Source: Blastopirellula marina (GTDB lineage: Bacteria; Planctomycetota; Planctomycetia; Pirellulales; Pirellulaceae). Taken from it: 64,000 nt of DNA. The notes under the pieces were generated by a model. That model had not been told where the DNA came from and did not search any database. It worked only from the letters and a program-made list of their open reading frames with translations. Location: contig NZ_PUHY01000006.1 in assembly GCF_002967765.1 (NCBI RefSeq), positions 496,001-560,000 on the forward strand, in the 5' to 3' direction. How positions within the stretch are numbered: position 1 is the stretch's first letter; each line of letters opens with the position of its first letter. Made by a program: the position numbers and the translations under genes. This document shows, piece by piece, positions 9,846 through 18,782 of this stretch.

Positions 9846-11342
9846 TTAGAGCGGGAAATCTTCTTCCGCGGCAGCCGATTTGTAGATCGGCAAATGTCGA
9901 TAATAAACTTCCAGCGTCAGAACGCTGAGCGACGTGTTGTACAAGCGTCCTCCACGTTCCGTATGTGCGCCATTGAAGTGCCAACTACCCTCCTCGGCTT
10001 GTCCTTGCGGGACCTGGGACTTGATCAGGAAGTCACGCATCTTCGTGTTCCATTGCTCCCATTGCGGTCCGCCATACTGACGCATCACCTGAGTCGCATA
10101 GTAGTTGTAGTACATGTTGGCATTGTTCCCGACGCTTGGTCCCTGCTTCGCCAGATTGGCAACCCCTTGCTGCAACGCGGGGTTATCCTTCCGCCAGCCG
10201 GTGTACATGCGGCACAAGAGACCCACGGCATTCAACGGTGGACGGTCGCCTGGGTCTTCATAACCGTAGGCCGCCCCATTCTTTGTTTGCACGGAATCCA
10301 GGAACTTTACCGCACCAGCGATTGTATCCTTTCGGACGCTCAGATATCCCATATGACCGCTCTTCAAGCCCATGACTTGCCAGCCGACCACCGAGGTATC
10401 ACCACGTTGCCGAAATTGGTAACGCCACCCACCACCAATCGGGTCTTGAGCCGCTTGAATGTAATTGACAGCATACTGAGCAGGCCGCATGAGATTCTTG
10501 TCCTGCGTCATCGCGTAAGCTTCACACAACGCAATCGTGGCGAGGCCATGCGAGTACATGTTGCCATCTTTTTCATGGAAGCTTCCGGTGTCTCCACGGA
10601 CTTCCATCAGGTTGACCAAACCAGCTAATCCCGCCTCGACCTGCTTCTGATATTTCCCTTCCTTGTGCGTCATTCCTGAGCCCAAGAACGGTAATAAGGC
10701 CATTGCTGTCGCGGCTCGCGGCGAGTTCGCGAACTCGCCCCAGTCCTTACTTCCAGGCTTCTTTGCTCCCGTGCGGTGATCAAAGCTCCAGAGACCGTTC
10801 TTGAGCTGGTGATCGGCAATCCACTTCACCCCAAACACAACAGCTTCTTCCGAAGCCCCGGTGCCGCCGTTTTCTCGCAACATCTGTGTACGAGTGGCCT
10901 TCCCACGACCGGAAGTCGCGTTGCCGGTCATGCCCGCTTGCGTTGTCATGATGTCCGAAAACGGCATGGTGTCTTCCGCGAAGTCACTCAGATCGGCCAT
11001 TTGTGTGGCTGCCATCTCCTCGTCGAAATCAGAGAAATTAGCCTCTTCAGCGATCTCCGCCTCTTCGGGCTGCTCGAGCGGATCGTCGAATTCGAGCTTC
11101 TGCTCGTCGATCGGCTCGAACTCTTCCATGACGAACTCTTCGATCTCTTCCGCATCTGGCGCATCATCGACCGTCAAAATCTGTCGCTGCTTATCGACTT
11201 CTGGCATGAAGATCGTCAGCAGAATCATGAAGAAGACAAGGTGGACAACCAAGCTAACCAGCCACGATGGAACAGCTGTGAATAGAAAGAACCGGCTCGC
11301 TAAGCGAGAGCGTCCTTCGTGATCAACATTGTCGTTCGCCAT
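9846..11342 (-). CDS. Membrane-anchored prenyltransferase/squalene-cyclase repeat protein (paralogue 2)
   Basis: 498 aa from the ATG at 11342 (GGAG eight bases upstream). Same architecture as the downstream paralogue: one membrane helix (about 23-46), then a very acidic linker (about 55-125, rich in Glu and Asp), then an alpha/alpha-barrel domain with WIADHQLKNGLWSFDH, DPIGGGWRYQFRQRGDTSVVGWQ and MYYNYYATQVM. The two proteins share the TxMALLPFLG, ALCEAYAMT and YYRHxPxY blocks, so a tandem duplication is likely. 170 bp separate the genes. Confidence 0.8.
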   Translation of the reverse strand: MANDNVDHEGRSRLASRFFLFTAVPSWLVSLVVHLVFFMILLTIFMPEVDKQRQILTVDDAPDAEEIEEFVMEEFEPIDEQKLEFDDPLEQPEEAEIAEEANFSDFDEEMAATQMADLSDFAEDTMPFSDIMTTQAGMTGNATSGRGKATRTQMLRENGGTGASEEAVVFGVKWIADHQLKNGLWSFDHRTGAKKPGSKDWGEFANSPRAATAMALLPFLGSGMTHKEGKYQKQVEAGLAGLVNLMEVRGDTGSFHEKDGNMYSHGLATIALCEAYAMTQDKNLMRPAQYAVNYIQAAQDPIGGGWRYQFRQRGDTSVVGWQVMGLKSGHMGYLSVRKDTIAGAVKFLDSVQTKNGAAYGYEDPGDRPPLNAVGLLCRMYTGWRKDNPALQQGVANLAKQGPSVGNNANMYYNYYATQVMRQYGGPQWEQWNTKMRDFLIKSQVPQGQAEEGSWHFNGAHTERGGRLYNTSLSVLTLEVYYRHLPIYKSAAAEEDFPL

Positions 11343-11867
11343 GGCAATTCTCCGGATATTTCGTCGCTTCACGCTAGAAGCGGAGACATTCAACTACGTG
11401 CCAAACAAGATCGCCTGCACACCAGGAAATATAGTTCCCAACCGAGTTATTGGACGAGCTACTCGAAACTGCGGGAACCCAGCATGCAGGCTGATAGAAA
11501 AGGATAAGGTATCTTCACTCTATCATAATCTTACGGGAGACAACCCACCACAGAACCCCCAATCAGGGTAGCATTGCAGCCATCACCTCGGACATTGCCG
11601 CCTGAGGTATCTGTTCCCCGCATTGATGTCTTCGTCCCTAATAGGGTGTATTATTCCCAGGATGTTCCCTTTAATAACGCTTTTTGGTAGGCATTCGTAC
11701 TCGCGAAACGTTAGCCCAACGGTAGTTTTTTTGCGTGGTGATATCACCACTGCCAGCCAACCGTTACATTCCCGCTTGCCCCTTCCCAGGACGGCGGCAA
11801 TTTGATAAAAACGAAGGTTTCGACAATACCTTCCATTGACCTTCATTAGGTAATTGGTCCAAACGCC
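11343..11867. other. Divergent intergenic region between repeat-protein gene and rpmG
   Basis: About 525 bp serving both the minus-strand repeat-protein operon and plus-strand rpmG. Apart from the palindrome at 11735-11750 no gene or RNA was recognised. TTGATA at about 11809 lies at a plausible distance for a -35 of rpmG, but no convincing -10 follows. Confidence 0.4.
11735..11750. promoter_or_regulatory. Perfect 16-bp palindrome upstream of rpmG
   Basis: GTGGTGAT/ATCACCAC, a perfect palindrome centred about 125 bp upstream of the rpmG ATG and directly after a T6 run. It lies outside coding sequence and has operator-like symmetry. The binding protein is unknown. Confidence 0.35.
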
Positions 11868-12032
11868 ATGGCCAAAAAGAATAAGAAAGCTGAAACCGTA
11901 TTTCTGGTCTGCGAAGAGACTGGCGATTACAACTACTCGCTCCGCCGCAAGCCAGGCGGCGAAAAGCTTCGCTTGAAGAAATACTGTCCACGCCTGCGAA
12001 AGCACACCGTACACGCCGAAAAGAAGAAGTAA
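11868..12032 (+). CDS. rpmG: 50S ribosomal protein L33
   Basis: 54 aa, beginning [15 protein letters not shown] and ending [18 protein letters not shown]33 is a small protein of the large ribosomal subunit near the E site. The [10 protein letters not shown] block and length are diagnostic. In the zinc-binding form an N-terminal CxxC is usual; here it reads CEET, leaving one Cys plus the Cys of KYCP, so zinc binding is probably lost or weakened. A strong hairpin follows 69 bp after the stop. Confidence 0.95.
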   Translation: MAKKNKKAETVFLVCEETGDYNYSLRRKPGGEKLRLKKYCPRLRKHTVHAEKKK

Positions 12033-12101
12033 GCCCTCCGGCCGATCGCCTAGGTCGGTACGTAGTCAGTGGCAACTTCTTCGCCCGTATTAGGCGAGAT
12101 T

Positions 12102-12132
12102 AATAAGCCGGATCATACCAATCCGGCTTATT
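12102..12132 (+). terminator. Hairpin terminator after rpmG
   Basis: Perfect 12-bp stem AATAAGCCGGAT / ATCCGGCTTATT with a seven-base loop. It lies 69 bp after the rpmG stop and before recJ. The U tract is short (TTGCAT), so termination could be partial. Confidence 0.7.
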
Positions 12133-12302
12133 GCATGCGCTCTCGCCAACCGAATGAAATCCTGTCTCTCCAATAGTCTCTCTTCTCACAAGGCATCTCC
12201 ACAAATCATATCCTTAGGGCTGGAAATACGCTGGGGCGTCCCGATAATTGAGGGCAAGCCCCAACCTTATCCTTTGTTCGATGGAGCGACGCGACCTGAC
12301 TC

Positions 12303-14072
12303 ATGGATGCAAACTGGCGAATTCTCCCACATGACGTAGCCGTAGTCCGATCCTTAGAACGGGCCGCCAGCATCCCTCCCGTTGTCGCTCAGCTTCTCGT
12401 CTGTCGCGGAATTCGGGATCCGGAAACCGCCCGCGAATTCCTGGACGCCAAGCTTTCTGGACTGCGAGAACCTGACACACTGCCAGGCGTCAAAGATGCA
12501 GCAGCTCGAATTCATGCAGCCGTGAAGGCCGACAAGAAGATAATCGTCTACGGCGACTACGACGCGGACGGGATCACTTCGACCGCCATCCTTTATCGTT
12601 GCTTGAAGCTGATGGGCGCATCGGTTGGCTATTACGTGCCACACCGCATCGACGAAGGCTATGGCTTAAATGTCGAAGCGATTGAGAAGCTGTCAGACCG
12701 CGGAAATGATCTCGTGATAACGGTTGACTGCGGGATCGCCAGTGTGACCGAAGCGGCCAGAGCGAAAGAACTGGGCCTCGAATTGATCGTCACCGATCAC
12801 CACGAGATGGGCGAGACGCTCCCCGATGCAGCCGCCCTAGTTCACCCCAGACTTCCCGGCACCAATTATCCTTTCGGCGGATTGTGCGGCGCGGGTGTCG
12901 CTTTGAAATTGGCTTGGGCACTTTGCCAACTGGAATGCGAATCGAAACGGGTTACCGATCGCTATAAGAACTATCTGCTTTCCGCAGTTGGCTTAGCGGC
13001 GATCGGCACGGTGGCCGACGTGGTACCATTAACCGACGAGAACCGTTTGCTGGTGCGACATGGGCTGAATTGTTTGCGCGAGTTCCCCGTCCTTGGAATC
13101 AGCGCCCTGATGAAAATCACAGGGCTCAACGACAAGCCCGCTCTCGCGAGTGACGATATCGGCTTTACACTCGCCCCACGCCTGAACGCAGCGGGTCGCT
13201 TAGGACAAGCACAGCTGGCAATCGAATTACTTACGACGGATTCGAACGAACGCGCCACTGCATTGGCCGATTACCTGCATCAATTGAACGATAGCCGATC
13301 GAGCCTCGAACGAAGCGTCCAACTGGCGGCGACCAAGCAAATCAAGGACGAGTTCGATCCAGAAAATGATCCTGCATTGGTCCTGGCTGGACACGGCTGG
13401 CACCCAGGGATCATCGGCATCGTCGCTGGACGCTTAGCCGAAAAATATAACCGACCGGTGGTTATGATTGCCCTCGACGAAGCTGGCGTGAAACCAGGCG
13501 TGGGCTCCTGCCGATCAGCGAATGGGCTGAATCTGCACGAAGCGCTGCAAGCCTGCGACCACCTCCTGCTCGGTCACGGCGGACACGCAGCAGCCGCTGG
13601 ACTGCAGATAGACGAGTCGCAGATCGAGAACTTCCGTCATGAGTTCTTTGAATACGCGGCTACCAATGTCAACGAAGCCGACCGAGTCGCGGAATTAGTC
13701 ATCGACGCAGAAGCGCCTTTCACCCAGCTCACTCGCCAGATCGTCGAACAAATCGATCTTCTTGGCCCCTTCGGTCAAGGCAATCCAAGGCCGCTTATGT
13801 GTGCCACCGGAGCCAAACTAGCCATGCCCCCGAAACGAATCGGCGGTGGCGAACGGCACTTGGCAATTCAGCTCGAGCATCACGGCGTTAAGATCCGAGG
13901 CGTAGCGTTCGGTCGGGGAGACTGGGCCGAAGAACTCGAGCAAACCGACGGCCCCCTCGATATCGCCTACCACCCCGTCATCAACACGTTCCGCGGTCGC
14001 AGCAATGTCGAGCTTCACCTGGTGGCCTGGAAGCCCACCGAATCGAACGTCCCGGCAAGTCATACCAGTTGA
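12303..14072 (+). CDS. recJ: Single-stranded-DNA-specific exonuclease RecJ
   Basis: 5'-3' single-strand DNA exonuclease of recombination and mismatch repair. 589 aa. DHH-superfamily motifs: DYDADG (85-90), DCG (142-144), DHH (165-167); DHHA1 motif GHGGHAAAAG (424-433), followed by the OB-fold region with LGPFGQGNP. ATG at 12303 with GGAG further upstream. Not obviously in an operon; tRNA-Pro follows about 107 bp later. Confidence 0.96.
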   Translation: MDANWRILPHDVAVVRSLERAASIPPVVAQLLVCRGIRDPETAREFLDAKLSGLREPDTLPGVKDAAARIHAAVKADKKIIVYGDYDADGITSTAILYRCLKLMGASVGYYVPHRIDEGYGLNVEAIEKLSDRGNDLVITVDCGIASVTEAARAKELGLELIVTDHHEMGETLPDAAALVHPRLPGTNYPFGGLCGAGVALKLAWALCQLECESKRVTDRYKNYLLSAVGLAAIGTVADVVPLTDENRLLVRHGLNCLREFPVLGISALMKITGLNDKPALASDDIGFTLAPRLNAAGRLGQAQLAIELLTTDSNERATALADYLHQLNDSRSSLERSVQLAATKQIKDEFDPENDPALVLAGHGWHPGIIGIVAGRLAEKYNRPVVMIALDEAGVKPGVGSCRSANGLNLHEALQACDHLLLGHGGHAAAAGLQIDESQIENFRHEFFEYAATNVNEADRVAELVIDAEAPFTQLTRQIVEQIDLLGPFGQGNPRPLMCATGAKLAMPPKRIGGGERHLAIQLEHHGVKIRGVAFGRGDWAEELEQTDGPLDIAYHPVINTFRGRSNVELHLVAWKPTESNVPASHTS

Positions 14073-14179
14073 CCGAACCTTCGCCCAATCAGTACAATCC
14101 GGTCCTTGTCGAGCCTCATCCCCCGTACCCTGGCGGATCGAGGCTGACCAGAATGGCCCAGATGGTCAATCTCCCACCT

Positions 14180-14253
14180 CGGGGTGTGGCTCAGCCTGGT
14201 AGAGCGCTGCGTTCGGGACGCAGAGGTCGCACGTTCAAATCGTGTCACCCCGA
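14180..14253 (+). tRNA. tRNA-Pro (anticodon CGG)
   Basis: A 74-nt cloverleaf: acceptor CGGGGTG/CACCCCG fully paired with C1-G72 (typical of tRNA-Pro), D stem GCTC/GAGC, anticodon stem CTGCG/CGCAG with loop TTCGGGA (anticodon CGG), variable loop AGGTC, T stem GCACG/CGTGT with one G-U pair and loop TTCAAAT, discriminator A. The following bases are CTT, so CCA is not encoded. Confidence 0.96.
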
Positions 14254-14654
14254 CTTCTTTTAGATCTGTTAATGCTTCTGTATTTAGATTTCCTGCCAAT
14301 GGTCGGCATCAGCCGTCATCTTCTGATTTGTTTAGAAGTTGCGGTCTTCTTTAGATGCGTTTGAACGCATTCCGCCTGAGAACAGCAAACTTTTCAGTGA
14401 AGCTGAAGGCAATAAACGCCCCTAGGCTCTTCGCGAATAGAACGACTTAGGCTTCCGCAGCTGGGCGTTTTCTAACCGTATTTCGTGTTCTTCCCAATCT
14501 ACTCCGCAACAGGAGTAACCTGTTGAGTTGCCAAGTGAAGCCTTTTTTGGGGTTAGAACTCTCTTGCCAGCACACTATACTGAAGGTCACGCCTAATTCC
14601 CGCCTGCGTTACTCTCGCAATGTCCTTCGATAACTCCCGCCCTGCTAATCCCAA
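14254..14654. other. Intergenic stretch with two inverted repeats
   Basis: About 400 bp with no credible gene. It contains a short palindrome ATGCGTT-TG-AACGCAT (14355-14370) and an 8-bp inverted repeat AAACGCCC (14414-14421) / GGGCGTTT (14463-14470) enclosing 41 bases. The second could be a weak terminator or part of the leader of the next gene. Confidence 0.35.
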
Positions 14655-14660
14655 GTGAAC

Positions 14661-17276
14661 ATGATGTCTCGTGGAATCATCATTGCGTTGTTGCTAGCAT
14701 TTGCTGCGAACGGTTACGGCCAAGACGAAGTCCATTTTGAAACCGATGTCCGGGGCATTTTTAAAAAGCATTGTTTTCATTGTCACGGTGAGGAAGAGAC
14801 TGTTGAAGGTGGTCTTGACCTCCGCTTGGTGCGATGGATGATCGAAGGTGGCGATTCTGGCCCGGCGATTGTGGCGGGTAGATCGGAAACAAGTTTGATC
14901 TATCAGCGACTTGAGTCGCATGAGATGCCACCGGATGCTAGCAAGCAACTCTCGACAGAGGAACTTGCGAAGGTGAAGCGTTGGATCGACGGCGGTGCTA
15001 ATACGGCCCGCCCAGAACCAGAGACGCTAGGCGACGAATATCTGATCACCGACGAAGAGCGGGCTCATTGGGCCTACCAGCCGATCAATCGGCCCGAAGT
15101 TCCGCGAGTGAAGAATACTGCCGCCGTCGCAAACCCAATCGACGCGTTTCTATTGGTGAAGCTAGAAAAACATGGCTATCAATTCAACGAGCCAGCCACA
15201 CCAGATCAGCTGGTCCGTCGACTGTCGCTCGATCTATTAGGCCTACCGCCTGAGTCGCAATGGTCGTCGGAACTACAGGCGAGCGAAGATCCTGAGGGAT
15301 GGAACAAACTGGTCGATAAGCTGCTCGCCTCGCCGCACTATGGGGAACGTTGGGGACGACATTGGCTGGATGTCGCTGGATATGCTGACAGCGAAGGCTA
15401 CAGCGATGTCGACGCCGAGCGTCCGCATGCGTGGCGTTATCGCGACTATGTAATTCGCGCGTTGAACGACGGGATGCCTTTCGACCAGTTCATTCGTGAA
15501 CAACTAGCCGGCGACGAGCTGGTATCATCCCCCATGAACGATCTCTCGCCCGAAGATGTCAAGCTGCTCGCAGCTACCGGCTTCCTACGAATGGCACCTG
15601 ACGGAACTGGCGGTGCCGTCGATGACGCTCAGCAAGCACGTAACGATACGATAGCCGATACCATTCACATCGTCTCCTCGTCACTGATGTCGATCACGTT
15701 GTCGTGCGCCCAATGTCACGATCACCGGTACGACCCAATTTCGCAGGCCGATTATTATCGCTTCCGTGCGGTTTTTGATCCGGCGTTCGACTGGCAAAAA
15801 TGGAAAAACCCCAAACAGCGTCTCATCTCACTTTATACCGATGCCGATCGCCAAGCGGCTGCGGAGATCGAAAAAGAGGCGAAAGTCATCGATGCAGCTG
15901 TCATCAAGAAACGGAACGAGTTCATCCAGGCGACTTTTGAAGAGCAACTGGCCAAACTGCCTGCTGAGATTCACGAGGTAGCTCGAACCGGATTTGCGAT
16001 CGACGCTAAAAAGCGGACGCCTGAGCAAAAAGAGATTTTCCGCAAACACCCGAACCTCAACGTCTCCGCAGGTTCGCTTTACCTCTACAACCGGAAAGCG
16101 GACGACGAACTGAAAAAGATGCAAAAGAAGGCGACGGACGTTCGAGCCAAAAAGCCGAAACAACAGTACGTGCGAGCGTTGATCGAGACATCGGAGCAGA
16201 TTCCGACAACTCGACTTTTCTATCGCGGCGATTACGCGCAACCGAAACAAGAGCTGACTCCGGCCGGCTTAACCATTGTCCGTCAGGTGTCAGGCCTTCC
16301 GGAGATTCCGGTGACATCAGAGAACCTGCCAACCTCTGGCAGACGATTGGCCCTGGCAAACTATCTTACCGATCCCAAGCATCCCTTGACTGCCCGAGCG
16401 ATCATAAATCGTGTCTGGATGCATCACTTCGGCGTCGGCTTGGTTACAACGCCAACCGACTTCGGTGTGCTGGGCGAACGGCCGACGCACCCAGAACTTC
16501 TCGATTGGCTGGCAGCCGAGTTTATCGAAAGTGGTTGGGACCTGAAACACATGCACCGGCTGATCTTAACGTCCAATGCGTGGCGACAGGCAGTCCGGGA
16601 TGATGCAGAGTTGCAAATCGATGACCCCGACAATCGATGGTATGGGGGAGCTCGCCTGCGACGTCTCGATGCCGAGACGATTCGCGATAGCCTGCTGACA
16701 ATCTCCGGCGAACTGAACACAAAACAATTCGGTCCGCCGGTTCCGGTGATGCCGGACGTCGTCGGCCGGATCGTGGTTGGTGAAGAAAACACTAACGCGG
16801 GTCGACCAGGCGCGGTGGTTGATATGAAAGGGGAAGATCTACGACGAAGCGTTTTTATTCAGGTTCGGCGCAGTCGTCCATTAAGCATGATGGAGACGTT
16901 CGACCAACCGGCGATGAGTCCGAATTGTGATCAACGTCGACCTTCCACGAGCGCAACGCAGTCACTGATGATGCTCAACAGCGTGGAGCTGATCGACCGT
17001 TCACGGAAAGTAGCATCCAACTTGACGCGAGAGTTTCCAGACGATTCGACCAAACGGATTGAGTCGACCTGGCAAACGATCTATTGCCGTGCGATTGAAA
17101 AACAAGAGTTAGTCGACGCTCAGGCGTTTATTCAGTCCGTGACGGAAGACCTCGAGAAGCAAGCAGCCTATCAAGCTAAGGGGAAGAAGCAGCCGGTTCG
17201 TTCCGCCGATGAGGAAGCCCTCGCCGTATTGTGTCAGGTGCTTCTTAGCTCCAACGAGTTTTTGTACGTCCAGTAA
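14661..17276 (+). CDS. PSCyt1-DUF1549-DUF1553 domain protein
   Basis: About 871 aa, exported. Signal peptide (MSRGIIIALLLAFAANGYG), then a planctomycete cytochrome-c-like PSCyt1 domain with heme motif CFHCH (about 38-42), then DUF1549 (YGERWGRHWLDVAGYADSEGY; CAQCHDHRYDPISQADYY) and the C-terminal DUF1553 (LTARAIINRVWMHHFGVGL; ETIRDSLL). Such proteins are abundant in planctomycetes and are nearly always paired with a DUF1501 protein, as here. A role in extracytoplasmic polymer breakdown or redox chemistry is proposed in general but not established. The start is uncertain: GTG at 14655, or ATG at 14661 or 14664; no clear Shine-Dalgarno. Confidence 0.88.
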   Translation: MMSRGIIIALLLAFAANGYGQDEVHFETDVRGIFKKHCFHCHGEEETVEGGLDLRLVRWMIEGGDSGPAIVAGRSETSLIYQRLESHEMPPDASKQLSTEELAKVKRWIDGGANTARPEPETLGDEYLITDEERAHWAYQPINRPEVPRVKNTAAVANPIDAFLLVKLEKHGYQFNEPATPDQLVRRLSLDLLGLPPESQWSSELQASEDPEGWNKLVDKLLASPHYGERWGRHWLDVAGYADSEGYSDVDAERPHAWRYRDYVIRALNDGMPFDQFIREQLAGDELVSSPMNDLSPEDVKLLAATGFLRMAPDGTGGAVDDAQQARNDTIADTIHIVSSSLMSITLSCAQCHDHRYDPISQADYYRFRAVFDPAFDWQKWKNPKQRLISLYTDADRQAAAEIEKEAKVIDAAVIKKRNEFIQATFEEQLAKLPAEIHEVARTGFAIDAKKRTPEQKEIFRKHPNLNVSAGSLYLYNRKADDELKKMQKKATDVRAKKPKQQYVRALIETSEQIPTTRLFYRGDYAQPKQELTPAGLTIVRQVSGLPEIPVTSENLPTSGRRLALANYLTDPKHPLTARAIINRVWMHHFGVGLVTTPTDFGVLGERPTHPELLDWLAAEFIESGWDLKHMHRLILTSNAWRQAVRDDAELQIDDPDNRWYGGARLRRLDAETIRDSLLTISGELNTKQFGPPVPVMPDVVGRIVVGEENTNAGRPGAVVDMKGEDLRRSVFIQVRRSRPLSMMETFDQPAMSPNCDQRRPSTSATQSLMMLNSVELIDRSRKVASNLTREFPDDSTKRIESTWQTIYCRAIEKQELVDAQAFIQSVTEDLEKQAAYQAKGKKQPVRSADEEALAVLCQVLLSSNEFLYVQ

Positions 17277-17290
17277 CAGGAAGAAAGAGC

Positions 17291-18748
17291 ATGACTTCTC
17301 CTCACGATCTTGCTGTCGGTAGTCGCCGCCACTTTATGGCGACGAGTGCGATGAGTCTTGGTTCGTTGGCTTTTTCCTGGATGCAGCAGCAGGAAGCCTT
17401 GGCCGCCGAACAAACGAAGCCACCGATTGGGCCGCAGATCTTTGATAACACACCGAAGATTCCGGCAAAGCCCCCTCAAGCCAAAGCTATGATATCGCTC
17501 TGGATGCAGGGAGGACCGAGTCATCACGACCTATTCGATCCCAAGCCGGAAATGAAGAAATACGACGGCAAGGAGTTCCCAGGCGAACTAAAGCAAGATA
17601 ACAAAGCCCAGGCAAGTTCCAAGGTATTTGCTTCACCCTGGAAATTTTCTCCCAGCGGACAATGCGGGATGGAGCTTTCCGAGCTATTGCCTCACCTACA
17701 AACGGTGGCGGATGACATCTGCTTGATTCGCTCGATGAAAACAGGTGTGAATAATCACGGTCAATCGATTCGGGCGTTACAGGGTGGGCGTATCACCGGT
17801 GGTCGGCCAACGCTCGGAAGTTGGATGACCTACGGATTGGGATCAGAAGCCGACAATCTGCCAGCCTTCGTTGCGTTGATCGATCCAGGACAACTCCCAG
17901 TACTGGGAGTTGAGAATTGGTCAAACGGTTGGTTACCGTCGATCTATCAGGGAACGGTCATTCGCCCGACCGAGCCGCGAATTCTGGACCTGACGCCGCC
18001 AGCTCACTTGAAAGGAATGACGCAGCAAAAATCGCTGGAATTCTTAGAACAGTTGAATTCACAACACGTCCAGCAATTTGCCGATGTTTCGGATCTCCAG
18101 GCGCGGATGGCTAGCTATCAATTGGCCGCCAAAATGCAGTTGGCAGCGACCGAAGCACTCGACCTGTCGCAAGAGACCGCAGCGACGAAGAAGATGTATG
18201 GGATCGATCAAAAAGAGACGGCCGACTACGGCAGTCGCTGCTTGATCGCGCGACGTTTGATTGAGAGAGGCGTTCGCTTCGTCCAGATCTACACCTCCAA
18301 TCAGTTATGGGATAGCCACGGACGTATTACGACTCTGCTGCCCAACGCCTGCAAGAAGGTCGACCAGCCGTCAGCCGCCCTGGTCGCCGACTTGAAGCAG
18401 CGAGGCTTGCTCGACGAAACGGTAGTACACTGGGGAGGCGAAATGGGGCGACTACCGGTCGTTCAGAATGACGCCGGGCCCGCTAAGATTGGTCGCGACC
18501 ATAATACGTACGGGTTCAGCATGTGGGTCGCGGGTGGCGGCTTCCGCGGAGGCCATGTCCACGGCAAGACCGACGAGTGGGGACATCACGCGATCGAAGG
18601 GGTAGTTAATCACTTCGACTATCACGCCACGCTACTCCATTTGTTCGGCCTAGAGCATGACAAGCTAACCTACCGCCGCAGCGAACGGGATCAGACGCTT
18701 ACCGATGGACAGCCAGCAAGGATCATACACGACCTTCTCAGGGCATAG
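17291..18748 (+). CDS. DUF1501 domain protein, Tat-exported
   Basis: 485 aa. A twin-arginine-type signal (SRRHFMATSAMSLGSLAF, about 10-27) precedes a sulfatase/alkaline-phosphatase-like fold domain (DUF1501): SLWMQGGPSHHDLFDPK, SMKTGVNNHGQSIRALQGG, FVQIYTSNQLWDSHG, VHWGGEMGRLP, DHNTYGFSMWVAGGGFRGG. ATG at 17291, 14 bp after the DUF1549 gene with AGGAAGA upstream, so the two form one transcription unit. Substrate unknown. Confidence 0.9.
   Translation: MTSPHDLAVGSRRHFMATSAMSLGSLAFSWMQQQEALAAEQTKPPIGPQIFDNTPKIPAKPPQAKAMISLWMQGGPSHHDLFDPKPEMKKYDGKEFPGELKQDNKAQASSKVFASPWKFSPSGQCGMELSELLPHLQTVADDICLIRSMKTGVNNHGQSIRALQGGRITGGRPTLGSWMTYGLGSEADNLPAFVALIDPGQLPVLGVENWSNGWLPSIYQGTVIRPTEPRILDLTPPAHLKGMTQQKSLEFLEQLNSQHVQQFADVSDLQARMASYQLAAKMQLAATEALDLSQETAATKKMYGIDQKETADYGSRCLIARRLIERGVRFVQIYTSNQLWDSHGRITTLLPNACKKVDQPSAALVADLKQRGLLDETVVHWGGEMGRLPVVQNDAGPAKIGRDHNTYGFSMWVAGGGFRGGHVHGKTDEWGHHAIEGVVNHFDYHATLLHLFGLEHDKLTYRRSERDQTLTDGQPARIIHDLLRA
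17891..17912. repeat. Perfect 22-bp palindrome inside the DUF1501 gene
   Basis: Half-site CAACTCCCAGT followed immediately by its reverse complement ACTGGGAGTTG. It lies in frame within coding sequence for GQLPVLGVEN, so the symmetry is not imposed by a repeated protein motif. Confidence 0.7.
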
Positions 18749-18782
18749 TCCAACGCTTCGGGTTTTTATGCGTACTTCGGGA

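Noticed and set aside
8144-11342. Functional squalene-hopene cyclases
   Set aside because: No DxDD-type acid motif and a membrane anchor with long linker; only the repeat fold is shared.
11583-12014. 143-codon minus-strand frame across rpmG
   Set aside because: Covers rpmG in antisense; the 54-aa L33 product is a clear family match.
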